Assembly (NCBI GenBank): GCA_030446465.1
Contig: JAUJNI010000001.1
Coordinates: 819,240 to 870,507 of the forward strand
DNA length: 51,268 bases
Source of the DNA: Actinomycetota bacterium
GTDB lineage: Bacteria > Actinomycetota > CADDZG01 > WHSQ01
Reading direction: 5' to 3'
Under the pieces are notes generated by a model. The model was not told the origin of the DNA, ran no database searches, and saw only the letters and a list, made by a program, of their open reading frames with translations. Positions 15,652-24,191 of the stretch are shown piece after piece (position 1 is the stretch's first letter; every line of letters starts with the position of its first letter). Made by a program: the position numbers and the translations under genes.

Positions 15652-16374
15652 CTAGGAACCGGGCGTGGACGTGCCCGAGGTTCCGGTCGTGCCAGAGGTT
15701 CCAGTAGTGCCCGTAGTGGTCGTCGTTACGCTGGTCGTCGTCCCGGTCGTGGGAGTCCCCGACCCTGACGAGCTCGTGCTGGAGGCGACGTCTTGGGCCT
15801 TCTCCTGCGCGCTGGAGGCGAGCTCTTGACCCTGCTCCTGGCCCACCTCTTTGGCTTTGTCCTTGGTCTTCTGAACGGCTTCCTGAGCCGAGTCCTTGGC
15901 GACGCTCGCAGCTTCTTGCGCCACCTGCTTGCCGCGATCGAGCGCCTCCTGGCCCGTCTCTCTTGCCTTTTCCTTCACCTCGTCGGCGATGGGGCCGAGC
16001 TTCTCGTCCTCCACCCGGGTCGAGGGAATCGCCATGCCGGCAAGGAAGCCCACCGCGAAGGAGCCGAGGGCGAGTCCCAGCGGGTTCTCCTGTGCCATGC
16101 CCGCCGTCTTCCTGGCGCCCCTCTTTAGGTCCGAGCTGCTTGGGGTTGCGCCGCTGACGGTTGACACCGTGGTGTCCTTGGCCCCTGCGATGGACTCGAC
16201 CACGCTGTCCTTTGCGCCCCTGACGGAGTCGACAATCGAGTCTTTCTTGCTCGTTATGGAGTCTTTGGCCCTGGACTTGACGTCGGCCTTGTAGCCGATC
16301 GCCTCGACGGTCTCACCCATCCGGGCGCGGGTCTCCTCTATCTCTTGGCGGATGTCGTCGGGTGCTTTGCCCAC
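15652..16374 (-). CDS. DUF3618 protein with membrane segment and Ser/Thr/Gly-rich tail
   Basis: A protein of 240 residues. The N-terminus matches DUF3618: DDIRQEIEETRARMGETVEA followed by IGYKADVKSRAKD. A hydrophobic stretch near residues 98-116 (NPLGLALGSFAVGFLAGMAI) can span the membrane. A long Ala/Lys/Glu/Gln-rich helical region follows (repeats like DRGKQVAQEAASVAKDSAQE). The last 45 residues are almost only Ser, Thr and Gly. GTG start with GGAGG 7 bases upstream; it overlaps the preceding Holin-X gene by 37 bases, so translation is probably coupled. The trio is typical of actinomycete cell-envelope/stress loci; function is unknown. Confidence 0.85.
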   Translation of the reverse strand: MGKAPDDIRQEIEETRARMGETVEAIGYKADVKSRAKDSITSKKDSIVDSVRGAKDSVVESIAGAKDTTVSTVSGATPSSSDLKRGARKTAGMAQENPLGLALGSFAVGFLAGMAIPSTRVEDEKLGPIADEVKEKARETGQEALDRGKQVAQEAASVAKDSAQEAVQKTKDKAKEVGQEQGQELASSAQEKAQDVASSTSSSGSGTPTTGTTTSVTTTTTGTTGTSGTTGTSGTSTPGS

Positions 16375-16751
16375 TCGATGTCCTCCTTAACGGTCTCGAC
16401 GGTCTGTTCCGGTTTGGCGGGTCCAGCTTCTTTCAGCTTCTCTTTGCCCTTCATTGCGAGGAATGCAGCCACCGCGCCGTAGATCACAGTCACGATCAGG
16501 GCGGCCAACCACACATTGTTCAGCAGCTCGCCGAGCATGAAGATCAAAAAGAGCGTGAAGGAGAACAGCGCCAGAAAACCGATCACTCCGGCGCCGCCGA
16601 GCATGCCGGCCGCCGGCTTGGCGTGCTGGCTCTTCTCCGACATCTCCACCTTCGCCAGCTGGATCTCCTGGCGGACCAGCGTGGCGGTGTCTTGCGAGAG
16701 CTGCTTGAACAGCTCCCCTAAGGGTTGCGTCTTGAGCTCCTCGTGGTCCAT
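16338..16751 (-). CDS. phage-holin superfamily (Holin-X/DUF1469) membrane protein
   Basis: A protein of 137 residues. It starts LGELFKQLSQDTATLVRQEI, the usual N-terminal helix of actinobacterial Holin-X proteins, followed by LAKVEMSEKSQ. Two hydrophobic helices follow (GVIGFLALFSFTLFLIFML and VWLAALIVTVIYGAVAAFLA). The C-terminus is Lys-rich. Despite the name, these proteins are chromosomal and occur beside DUF3618 genes, as here, so a phage origin is not implied. The ATG is one base from the stop of the upstream gene. Confidence 0.85.
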   Translation of the reverse strand: MDHEELKTQPLGELFKQLSQDTATLVRQEIQLAKVEMSEKSQHAKPAAGMLGGAGVIGFLALFSFTLFLIFMLGELLNNVWLAALIVTVIYGAVAAFLAMKGKEKLKEAGPAKPEQTVETVKEDIEWAKHPTTSAKR

Positions 16752-16754
16752 GGG

Positions 16755-17405
16755 CTACAGCTCCGAGGTGGAAGTCGAACCGGTTCCCGTGGTCCCGTAC
16801 GGATCGACGGACGTCGTGACGCCCGTGCCGGAGGGGTATGCCGAAGGAGGCGGCGCGGGCGGTACGGCGGTCGGCTCCGGGTACCCGACCGAGCCCGTCT
16901 CCGGTACAACCACCGCGGTGCCGACCGACTCCCTCAGCTGCGAGCGGGTCCTCGTGCTCGTGTAGTAGGAGTCGTAACGTTGGGCGCTCGAGGCCTTGAG
17001 GAAGCGAGAGGCGATCAGCCCCAGGCCTGCCCCGACCGCAACGACTGCCCACGGCTGGCGGCGGGCAAGATCCTCGACATCTTTCAGGAGCCTGTCTCCG
17101 TCGGACTCGCTCAAGTACTGACCGAAGCTCTCGATCTTGGAAGCCGCCTGCTCGGCCAAGCGGGCGGGCTGATCCTTGTCTCTGTTGCGCAGCTCCTCGG
17201 CAACGGACCTCAGGTCGTCAGCCGTGGTCTTGACCTGGTCGCCCATCTGCGAGGAACGTTGGTCGACCTGGTCGCGAAGACGGCTCTTGGCCTGCCCTGC
17301 GGCGTCTTGGACCTGCGCCTGAGCCTGTCCCGCCATCTCCTGCACCTTCTCCTTCGCTTGTCCGGTAGCTCCGGACCCACCCTGGTTAACCTGAACCGAA
17401 GACAT
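16755..17405 (-). CDS. envelope/stress-associated protein with one membrane segment, first gene of the DUF3618/Holin-X operon
   Basis: About 216 residues from ATG 17405, chosen over the longer frame because GGAGGG lies 9 bases upstream. The N-terminal 60 residues are helical with repeats of the type QAKEKVQEMAGQAQAQ, like late-embryogenesis or CsbD-like stress proteins. One hydrophobic segment, WAVVAVGAGLGLIASRFLKA, follows. The C-terminal part is Pro/Thr/Ser/Tyr-rich. It reads into the Holin-X and DUF3618 genes and is probably co-transcribed with them. The 208 bp before it, shared with the divergent SDR gene, presumably contain both promoters; I could not pick them out. Confidence 0.72.
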   Translation of the reverse strand: MSSVQVNQGGSGATGQAKEKVQEMAGQAQAQVQDAAGQAKSRLRDQVDQRSSQMGDQVKTTADDLRSVAEELRNRDKDQPARLAEQAASKIESFGQYLSESDGDRLLKDVEDLARRQPWAVVAVGAGLGLIASRFLKASSAQRYDSYYTSTRTRSQLRESVGTAVVVPETGSVGYPEPTAVPPAPPPSAYPSGTGVTTSVDPYGTTGTGSTSTSEL

Positions 17406-17613
17406 CAGGCATAGCCCTCCTCTCGCGTTGTCACCCCGAATGAACCGAGCTGGTGCGGCAGCGGCAGCCCTCAGGCTGCCCTTCAACCAGTCCCTCAGTA
17501 ACTACCCAAGCACTCCGTGGCGAAACAAAAACTAGACTGGCCGTTTGAGACTCGTTGTCAGCAGGTCGTTATGCGGCATTGACGGCGCGACGTAGCTAGA
17601 GAGAGGGAGAGGC

Positions 17614-18381
17614 ATGGCCCGCATCGCTATCGTCACAGCGTCCGACTCCGGCATAGGAAAAGCGACAGCAGTCGCCCTTGCCGGGTCCGGCTGTGACGTC
17701 GGCATCACGTGGCACCAAGATGAAGCGGGGGCCGAGGGAGCTGCCGAGGAGGTAAGGGCTCTCGGTCGCACCGCCGAGGTTCGTCGGCTCGATTTGACCG
17801 CCTTGCCCCAGGCAGTAGGCGTGATCGAAGAGCTGATCGATGCCCTTGGCGGCGTGGACGTGTTTGTCAACAACGCCGGAAAGGGCGTTAGCGCGCCGTT
17901 CCTCGAGACGTCGCTTCAGGATTGGCAGGAAGTCCTCGACGTCAACCTGAGCGGTGCGTTTCTCTGCGGTCAGTCTGCTGCAAAGCGGATGGTGGCGGCG
18001 GGCAAGAGGGGGCGCATTATCAACGTCACGTCCGTGCATGAGCACGTTCCGAAGAAGGAATCGGCGGCATATTGCGCGTCGAAGGGCGGTCTTGGTCTTC
18101 TGACCAAAGTCATGGCGCTCGAGCTCGCGCAGCATGGCATCACGGTGAACGCAGTGGCGCCGGGGGAGATCGCAACCCCCATGACCGGCGGTGAGGACGT
18201 GGACCCCCATGAGCGAGAGAGGCCCGGGATACCGGTGGGGCGCCCCGGTCATGCTCGCGAGATTGCGGACGCAATCGCTTTTCTGGCCTCCCCTCAGGCC
18301 TCCTATGTCACCGGTGAGTCGTTCGTGATCGATGGGGGGCTTCTGTTGATGGCGGCACAGGCGAACCAAGAGCTGCGTTAA
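17614..18381 (+). CDS. short-chain dehydrogenase/reductase
   Basis: A protein of 255 residues. The cofactor motif is VTASDSGIGKA, with Ala where most family members have Gly (TGxxxGIG). NNAG appears as FVNNAGKGVS, the catalytic Ser in INVTSVHEH and YxxxK as YCASK. The C-terminus has NAVAPGEIATPM and SYVTGESFVIDGG. It is an NAD(P)-dependent oxidoreductase of the classical SDR group, similar to 3-oxoacyl-ACP or glucose 1-dehydrogenase-like enzymes; the substrate is unknown. AGAGGGAG precedes the ATG by 4-5 bases. It ends 8 bp before the udgX gene. Confidence 0.9.
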   Translation: MARIAIVTASDSGIGKATAVALAGSGCDVGITWHQDEAGAEGAAEEVRALGRTAEVRRLDLTALPQAVGVIEELIDALGGVDVFVNNAGKGVSAPFLETSLQDWQEVLDVNLSGAFLCGQSAAKRMVAAGKRGRIINVTSVHEHVPKKESAAYCASKGGLGLLTKVMALELAQHGITVNAVAPGEIATPMTGGEDVDPHERERPGIPVGRPGHAREIADAIAFLASPQASYVTGESFVIDGGLLLMAAQANQELR

Positions 18382-18389
18382 GTAGAGCC

Positions 18390-19013
18390 GTGACTCCCCA
18401 GATCACGACTGCGGCGCCGCTCGTCCCCGACAATCCCACGCTGACGTCACTTCGTGATGTCGCGGCAGGTTGCCGGGCCTGCGACCTCTGGAAGACCGGC
18501 ACCCAGACGGTGTTCGGGGGCGGAGCTCGAGAGGCTCAGGTCATGCTGGTTGGTGAGCAGCCGGGGGACCGCGAGGACGTTTCGGGGGAGCCGTTCGTGG
18601 GACCGGCAGGGAAGCTGCTGGACCATGCTCTGGAGGAGGCCGGGATAGGTCGTCGCGCTGCCTACGTGACCAACGTCGTCAAGCACTTCAAGTGGGAGGC
18701 CAAGGGGAAAAGGAGAATCCACAAGAAGCCCAACCTCCAGGAGATCACCGCCTGCAGACCGTGGCTCGATGCAGAGATCGCCGTGGTAAGGCCCAAGGTG
18801 ATCGTCTGCCTCGGAGCCACTGCGGCCCAGGCTCTATTGGGGAAGGACTTTCGCGTCAGCCGGCAGCGCGGCCGGTTCGTCGACTCCCCGCTGGCGCCCT
18901 TTGTAACCGCAACCGTGCATCCCTCTTCCATCCTCAGAGGTTCGCCCGAGTCCCGGGCTGCGGAGCTCAGAGACTTCGTGGCGGATCTGTCGAGGGTTCC
19001 CCCTGTTCTGTAG
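18390..19013 (+). CDS. udgX: UdgX-type uracil-DNA glycosylase
   Basis: A protein of 207 residues with family-4-like plan: CRACDLWKTGTQTVFGGG with the first iron-sulfur Cys residues, then GEQPGDREDVSGEPFVGPAG, then HFKWEAKGKRRIHKKPN, and TATVHPSSILRG near the end. The KRRIH loop is the feature that distinguishes UdgX, whose His is known to form a covalent bond to the deoxyribose after uracil excision. Further Cys residues lie in EITACRPW and VIVCLGATA, as needed for a [4Fe-4S] cluster. It acts in the cytoplasm on uracil in DNA. GTG start; it may be co-transcribed with the SDR 8 bp upstream. Confidence 0.88.
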   Translation: MTPQITTAAPLVPDNPTLTSLRDVAAGCRACDLWKTGTQTVFGGGAREAQVMLVGEQPGDREDVSGEPFVGPAGKLLDHALEEAGIGRRAAYVTNVVKHFKWEAKGKRRIHKKPNLQEITACRPWLDAEIAVVRPKVIVCLGATAAQALLGKDFRVSRQRGRFVDSPLAPFVTATVHPSSILRGSPESRAAELRDFVADLSRVPPVL

Positions 19014-19070
19014 CCTCCATAGGGGCTCGGCCCGCGGGGGTGTTCCCGCGCTTCGGCGAGGGCGCGGCAC

Positions 19071-19850
19071 ATGGGGGCCCTAGCGCGCTTCGAGGTCATG
19101 GCTGCCACGTCCGAGGACCGGCTGGACCTGGGCGAGGCCGCGTTGCTCATCGGAGCGGCGGCTCAGCCGGGAGTCGACGTCGAAGCCTCTTTGCGTGGCC
19201 TGGACACGTTTGCCCGCGATGTTCACGACCTCGACGACCTGGTTGCACGGTTGTTTCATGAGTTCGGCTTCAGGGGCAATGCGGGCGACTACTACGACCC
19301 CGACAACTCTTTTCTGCACCGGGTGATCGAGCGGAGGGTGGGGATTCCGATCACCCTTGCCGTGGTCATGATGGAGGTGGGACGTCGAGCCGGCGTCGAG
19401 CTCGAGGGCGTGGGCATGCCCGGCCATTTCCTCGTGCGCGATCCGCACGTGGGCGTCTACATCGATCCCTTTGCCGGTGGAACGACCCTCGATGAAGCCG
19501 CGTGCGAAGCGATATTCAGAGCTTCTACTGGGGCCGGCCCCGAGATCCAGTTCGGCTCTGACTTGCTGGCCCGGGCGACCAAACACGACATCCTGGCGCG
19601 CATCCTTGCAAACCTCAAAGCGATCTATCGATCTCGGGGCTCTTTCTCTGAGCTCGAGTTGGTGCTGCGGATGCGGTTGAGCTTGCCCCGAGCGGGCGTC
19701 GCCGAAGTGATCGAGTTGGGGGAGACCATCGCCCTCCAGGGGGACTTTGGCAGGGCCGCCACCGAGATGGAGCGGCGCGCCGAGACCGATGTGGGTGACT
19801 CAGAAGCTGTCGTTGCGGCTGCGCGGGGCCTGCGCGCCCGTCTCAATTAG
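19071..19850 (+). CDS. SirB1 family (transglutaminase-like) protein
   Basis: About 259 residues matching SirB1-type proteins: NSFLHRVIERRVGIPITLAV, MMEVGRRAGVELEGVGMPGH and FLVRDP, followed by YIDPFAGG. The C-terminal part has helices resembling the tetratricopeptide-like tail of this family (HDILARILANLKAIYRSRG). The exact activity is unsettled; the fold is transglutaminase-like, and homologues in other bacteria are linked to gene regulation or protein modification. It starts at ATG 19071 and lies 57 bp downstream of udgX on the same strand. Confidence 0.82.
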   Translation: MGALARFEVMAATSEDRLDLGEAALLIGAAAQPGVDVEASLRGLDTFARDVHDLDDLVARLFHEFGFRGNAGDYYDPDNSFLHRVIERRVGIPITLAVVMMEVGRRAGVELEGVGMPGHFLVRDPHVGVYIDPFAGGTTLDEAACEAIFRASTGAGPEIQFGSDLLARATKHDILARILANLKAIYRSRGSFSELELVLRMRLSLPRAGVAEVIELGETIALQGDFGRAATEMERRAETDVGDSEAVVAAARGLRARLN

Positions 19851-19856
19851 GTCGGC

Positions 19857-20375
19857 TCAGCGAATGCGACAGGCATCGAAGCTCGAGCCCGAGCTCCTTG
19901 CGTCGGGCGTGAAGGCCGTCTGCCGAAAGGTCCAGTGACCGCCGCCCCCGGAGGCACTGAACTCATAGACCTCTGACATGGTCCAGCGGTAGCGCAGCGA
20001 GGGGCCACCACAGCTCCACCACCCCGATGCCTCAGAAGGCGGCGCGGCGGCCACCTCTGAGCTGGAGAAGGGCCTCACATCGATCGCCTCTCCTGAGGCG
20101 TCCCTGCCGGTAAAGACGGTGGCCGTCCCCTCGACCTCGGTCACGGCCTGCCCCACGGCAGACACCGATCGACAGCTCGTGCCCTCGTAGCGGATCGTCA
20201 CCTCGCCTCCGTAGTACCAGGCAGGCGCGCGATAGAAACCCCTGTCCGGCTCGTAGGTTTGGACGTGGTCGAAGGGCCCACAGCCGGGCTCGGGCTCTTG
20301 GGCAAGCGCTCCGGGGCCTGTTGAGGCAACCAGAAGGAGCGCTGCTGCGGCTACTAAGGTCGATCGCGTCGTCAT
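19857..20375 (-). CDS. secreted protein of unknown function
   Basis: A protein of 172 residues with a clear signal peptide (TLVAAAALLLVASTGPGALA, cleavage after about residue 25). The mature part is rich in Gly, Tyr, Trp and Ser and has four Cys (PGCGPFD, TSCRSVS, WWSCGG, DACRIR), which may form two disulfides. No enzyme motif is visible. It is convergent with the SirB1 gene, and its promoter would lie in the gap before the sensor kinase gene. Signal and mature part look intact. Confidence 0.7.
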   Translation of the reverse strand: MTTRSTLVAAAALLLVASTGPGALAQEPEPGCGPFDHVQTYEPDRGFYRAPAWYYGGEVTIRYEGTSCRSVSAVGQAVTEVEGTATVFTGRDASGEAIDVRPFSSSEVAAAPPSEASGWWSCGGPSLRYRWTMSEVYEFSASGGGGHWTFRQTAFTPDARSSGSSFDACRIR

Positions 20376-20670
20376 GGGTTTTCTAAATGGTCGGTTGGCG
20401 AAGAATGGAAAACCATACGTCGGCCACCAGCAAACGTCTACCTATTTCCGAATAAGCGCTTCCCGATTCCCCGTAGCCGGCTCGGCCTCCGGCCATCACG
20501 TCGCCGGGTAGGGCTCTCGTCCGGGTCCGCACTCCCGCTTGCTGAATAAATCTTTTCTCGACGGCACCCTCAGTCACCCCCCTTTTGCAGCCGAAAGAAC
20601 CAAGAAGGCCGCGCCATCTCTGGTGAAGCGGGGCGCGCATGGGCCAAGGGACGGCAGGGAGATCGTTTGG
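20376..20670. other. 295-bp intergenic region between divergent genes
   Basis: The region separates the secreted-protein gene (minus) from the hybrid kinase gene (plus). It contains GC-rich complementary stretches such as GGCCTCCGGCC, and GGTAGGGCTCTCG near 20507, which superficially recall riboswitch text. I could not complete any known riboswitch consensus on either strand. An open frame runs through it from a TTG at 20539 into the kinase, but that segment has no domain similarity I can see. Confidence 0.4.
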
Positions 20671-22614
20671 ATGGGTGACAAGCCTGCGGTGACGGAGGAT
20701 CGTCGTTTCCGCGATCTGGTCGAGGGCCTCGGGGCCATCGTGTGGGAGTTTGATCCTGCGTCCCGGCACTTCACCTATGTAGGCGGGGTGGCGGAGAAGA
20801 CGCTCGGGTATCCCGTTCGGCGGTGGCTGGAGGAGCCTGACTTCTTGAGCACCATCCTCCATCCGGACGGTGAGGGATGGGCCCCCGATGTCTGGGCCCA
20901 AACGCTAAACGATGGTGACAACGAACGATTCGAGTTCAGTGTTCTGAGCGCGGGCGGCGACCTGGTGTGGCTGAGGGGCATCGTCAGAGTCGACAGCGAG
21001 ACGGCAACGACTCTGCGCGGCGGGATGGTCGATGTCACCGAGCGCAAGCTCGGGGAAGAGTCCCTCGGCCTCCTTACTCGAGAGAGCGAGCTGATCCTGA
21101 AGGCTGCGGGTGAAGGCATCTTCGGCCTCGACCAACAGGGGCGGGCCACATTCATAAACCCGGCCGGCGCACGGATGCTGGGGTGGTCGACGGACGAGGT
21201 CTTGGGTGCACGGCACCACGACCTCGCGCATCACTCGAGACCCGACGGGACCCCCTATCCGATAGAGCAGTGTCCGATCTTTCTATCGATGCAAGAGGGG
21301 ACGCTGCATTCGGGGGCCGAGGAGGTGTTCTGGAGAAAAGACGGGACGTGCTTCCCGGTCTCTTACACGAGCACACCGATCGAAGAGGATGGAGTCGTCT
21401 CCGGCACCGTTGTGACGTTTCAGGACGTCACCGAGAGGACGGTTCTGGAAGACCAGCTTCGCCAGTCTCAGAAGATGGACGCGGTGGGCCAGCTGGCGGG
21501 GGGCATCGCTCACGACTTGAACAATCTTCTGACTGCCATCCTCGGCAACTGCGAGCTGATGTTCGACGACGAGCTAACCGACACCGTGCGAACCGCCGCC
21601 AAAGAGATCGAGCTCACCGCCGACATGGCGGCCGCCCTCGTCGATCAGCTGCTGGAGTTCAGCCGTAGACGAGTGCGGGAGACGCAAGTCTTCGACCTGG
21701 ATGAGGTCGTCGGTGCCATCCAGCCAATGCTTCGCAGGGTGATCCGTGAGGACATCCAATTCGTGACCCGCCTGGGCGCCGACGACGGAAGGGTGAAGGC
21801 GGACAGGGGCCAGATCGAGCAGGTGCTCCTGAACTTGACCATCAATGCGAGCGACGCAATGCCCGACGGCGGAACCGTGGTGATCGAAACGACAAGGGTC
21901 GACACGAGGACAGCGGGGCGACTACGCAAGCACCTGCTAGCTCCCGGTGAGTACGTGCTCCTGAAGGTGACGGATACCGGCATCGGGATGGACGGCGCGA
22001 TCAGCCGTCGCATCTTCGAGCCGTTCTTCACCACCAAGGAAAGGGAGCCGGGAAAGGGAACCGGTCTGGGTCTGGCAACCGTCTACAGCATCGTCAGTCA
22101 GAGCAACGGACGCATCTACGTCGAGAGCGAGCTCGGCCGGGGAACGACCTTCTATGTCTACTTCGTAAGAGAGAAGTCCGGAGGCGATGAAGAGGAATCC
22201 AAGGCGTCGCCCGCGGATGCCGAGGCGCCGGAGGAGACGATCCTTCTGGTCGAGGACGATCACATGGTGCGCTCCGTGGCGTTGCGGATCTTGCGTAAGC
22301 GCGGGTACGAGGTTCTCGAAGCAGCGAGTGGGGGTGAGGCCGTCGCCCTGAGCGACGGGCACTCGAAACCTATCGACCTCTTGCTCACCGACGTCGTAAT
22401 GCCCGAGATGAGCGGGTCCGTTCTTGCGGAGAAGCTGATTGGTGATCGCCCCGACATGGCGGTGCTGTTCATGTCGGGCTACGCAGAGGAGGCCCTTGGG
22501 CCGGGCGGTGTGGCGGGAAAGAGCATCCACTTTCTTGCCAAGCCGTTCAGGCCGGCGGATCTCGCGGCCAAGGTGAGGGAGGTGCTTGATCACCGTGCGC
22601 GTGCTCGTAGTTGA
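20671..22614 (+). CDS. hybrid sensor histidine kinase: two PAS domains, HisKA, HATPase, receiver
   Basis: About 647 residues from ATG 20671 ([18 protein letters not shown] about 10 bases upstream). PAS 1 lies at about 10-125 ([16 protein letters not shown]), PAS 2 at about 140-265 ([17 protein letters not shown]). The phosphoacceptor His is residue 281 ([15 protein letters not shown]). ATP-site boxes are [29 protein letters not shown] and [12 protein letters not shown]. The receiver at the C-terminus has its phosphorylated Asp at 574 ([13 protein letters not shown]). No membrane helix is visible, so it senses a cytoplasmic signal. It overlaps the response regulator gene by 20 bases. Confidence 0.92.
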   Translation: MGDKPAVTEDRRFRDLVEGLGAIVWEFDPASRHFTYVGGVAEKTLGYPVRRWLEEPDFLSTILHPDGEGWAPDVWAQTLNDGDNERFEFSVLSAGGDLVWLRGIVRVDSETATTLRGGMVDVTERKLGEESLGLLTRESELILKAAGEGIFGLDQQGRATFINPAGARMLGWSTDEVLGARHHDLAHHSRPDGTPYPIEQCPIFLSMQEGTLHSGAEEVFWRKDGTCFPVSYTSTPIEEDGVVSGTVVTFQDVTERTVLEDQLRQSQKMDAVGQLAGGIAHDLNNLLTAILGNCELMFDDELTDTVRTAAKEIELTADMAAALVDQLLEFSRRRVRETQVFDLDEVVGAIQPMLRRVIREDIQFVTRLGADDGRVKADRGQIEQVLLNLTINASDAMPDGGTVVIETTRVDTRTAGRLRKHLLAPGEYVLLKVTDTGIGMDGAISRRIFEPFFTTKEREPGKGTGLGLATVYSIVSQSNGRIYVESELGRGTTFYVYFVREKSGGDEEESKASPADAEAPEETILLVEDDHMVRSVALRILRKRGYEVLEAASGGEAVALSDGHSKPIDLLLTDVVMPEMSGSVLAEKLIGDRPDMAVLFMSGYAEEALGPGGVAGKSIHFLAKPFRPADLAAKVREVLDHRARARS

Positions 22615-23269
22615 AGACGACCCCCGGGTGTCGTCGCTCTTGCGTCGAAGCCTGGAGCGAGAGGGTCACGCCGTAGATGTCGCGGGCTCGGGAAGAGACG
22701 CGCTTTGGATGGCCGTCGAGACGGACTATGCCATCGTCGTGCTGGACGTGATGATCCCGCCCCCCGACGGTTTCGCGGTGTGCCGGCGGCTGCGCCAGCG
22801 AGAAAGGTGGATGCCGATCCTGCTGCTCACCGCAAAGGGCGAGGTCGAGGACAGGGTGACCGGTCTGGACGCCGGTGCGGACGACTACCTTGCCAAGCCC
22901 TTCTCCCTGCAGGAGTTTCATGCCCGCGTGCGTGCTTTGGCGAGGAGAAAGCCGGTCGAGCGACCCACCGTCATCGAGGTGGACGACATCACCCTCGATC
23001 CGGCGAGCCGCCTGGTGACCAGAGCCGGCGTTGTGGTCGACCTGACTCCGAAGGAGTTTGCTCTGTTGGAGCTGTTCCTGCAGCGGCCCTCCGAGGTGCT
23101 CAGCCGTCGCGCCATTCTCGAGCACGTGTGGGACTTCGCCTACGACGGTGACTCGAACGTGGTGGATGTCTACGTGAGGTACCTGCGGGACAAGATCGAT
23201 CGCCCCTTCGAAAGATCATCGATCGAGACGGTAAGGGGTGTCGGGTACCGCCTTCGCCCAAGCGCCTAG
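22595..23269 (+). CDS. OmpR/PhoB-family response regulator
   Basis: About 224 residues from GTG 22595 ([12 protein letters not shown]), which overlaps the kinase stop; a TTG at 22586 is possible but too close to the ribosome site. Receiver domain: acidic pocket VEDDP, phosphorylated Asp 51 (VVLDVMIPP), Thr in LLLTAKGE and Lys in YLAKPFSL. The C-terminal winged helix is clear: LTPKEFALLELFLQRPSEVL, LEHVWDF, NVVDVYVRYLRDKID and ETVRGVGYRLRP. It is probably phosphorylated by the upstream hybrid kinase. Its targets may include the sortase gene 70 bp downstream. Confidence 0.92.
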   Translation: MRVLVVEDDPRVSSLLRRSLEREGHAVDVAGSGRDALWMAVETDYAIVVLDVMIPPPDGFAVCRRLRQRERWMPILLLTAKGEVEDRVTGLDAGADDYLAKPFSLQEFHARVRALARRKPVERPTVIEVDDITLDPASRLVTRAGVVVDLTPKEFALLELFLQRPSEVLSRRAILEHVWDFAYDGDSNVVDVYVRYLRDKIDRPFERSSIETVRGVGYRLRPSA

Positions 23270-23342
23270 GTCCAAAGCGCCGCTTGCTCGGGGGCCTGGC
23301 CGGGTCCTCATTGTCTTCTCATGTGCGGTGGAACCACCCGAT

Positions 23343-24182
23343 ATGCACCAGAAAGCACTCAACCTCGGGGGCGCCGGTTCCGACAACTCCACTATGGAGA
23401 GACAAGCCAGACCTATTCCACCCCGAGCGGCCGTAGTCGCCCTCTGCGCCGCCCTCTTCGTGGTACTTGCCGGGCGGGGCACTGTGGCCGGCATGGAGAC
23501 GGCTAAGGAGTCGACGCTGGCCCGTACCGTCTCCATCAAGTCCGCGGCAAGTGAAGCCTCAGATGGTCGCCGTCGCCAGAACCTGCGGAGCCGGGCTGCC
23601 CGGGTTGCAACCGATAACAAGCAACTGCGTTCCACCACTCCCACAGGCCCCTCGGAGAGCTTCAACCCATCGCCCGGGCAAGTCGTCTTCGAGATGGACA
23701 TTCCGTCAATCGATCTGCACGAAACCGTGGTGCAAGGCGTCGAGGCATCGCAGCTCGCACGAGGGCCGGGTCACTACCCCTCGTGCGGCGTCTACTTCTC
23801 GACTCCCTACTGCAGTGAGTTCGAGCAGGTGTGGCCCGGAGAGGTGGGGCGCACCGTCGTCGGTGCCCACCGGACCATGGCAGGAGCGGAGTTCTTCGAC
23901 CTTGGCGAGCTACGCTCCGGCGACGACATCAGGATCAGGGCCCCCTGGGGTGACTTCGTCTACCGGGTGACCCGGCAACAGATCGTCGACGACGGGGATC
24001 GTTCGATCATCGTGCCGGGCATCGAGGCGCGTGAGCTCGTCCTCGTGACCTGTCACCCCAAGTTCTCCTCGGCACAGAGGCTGCTGATCTACGCCCGTCT
24101 GGTCCCTCCTGCGGCTCCATCCGAGCCCGAGCGACCGGCGAAGCCAGAGACCGACCGCGGGTTCCCCGCTCTGGGTCTGTAG
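23343..24182 (+). CDS. sortase family transpeptidase
   Basis: The sortase core is VFEMDIPSIDLHETVVQGV, then TVVGAHRTMAG with the catalytic His, FFDLGELRSGDDIRI, LVLVTCHPKFSSAQRLLIYA with the catalytic Cys and Arg. One membrane segment near the start (AAVVALCAALFVVLAG) anchors it with the catalytic domain outside. The arrangement is closest to class E/D actinobacterial sortases. The start is uncertain: ATG 23343 (used here) or ATG 23394 (MERQARP). An unusual pair of Cys in the YPSCGVYFSTPYC segment could be a disulfide. No LPxTG-type substrate gene is in the window. Confidence 0.82.
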   Translation: MHQKALNLGGAGSDNSTMERQARPIPPRAAVVALCAALFVVLAGRGTVAGMETAKESTLARTVSIKSAASEASDGRRRQNLRSRAARVATDNKQLRSTTPTGPSESFNPSPGQVVFEMDIPSIDLHETVVQGVEASQLARGPGHYPSCGVYFSTPYCSEFEQVWPGEVGRTVVGAHRTMAGAEFFDLGELRSGDDIRIRAPWGDFVYRVTRQQIVDDGDRSIIVPGIEARELVLVTCHPKFSSAQRLLIYARLVPPAAPSEPERPAKPETDRGFPALGL

Positions 24183-24191
24183 GAGCCCGGG

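Noticed and set aside
16338-16751. Prophage holin
   Set aside because: Holin-X proteins are chromosomal in actinomycetes, the neighbours are DUF3618-type genes, and no phage genes are present.
20376-20670. Possible c-di-GMP or c-di-AMP (ydaO) riboswitch before the hybrid kinase or secreted-protein gene
   Set aside because: Fragments such as GGTAGGGCTCTCGTCC recall these RNAs, but the other conserved blocks and helices are absent on both strands.
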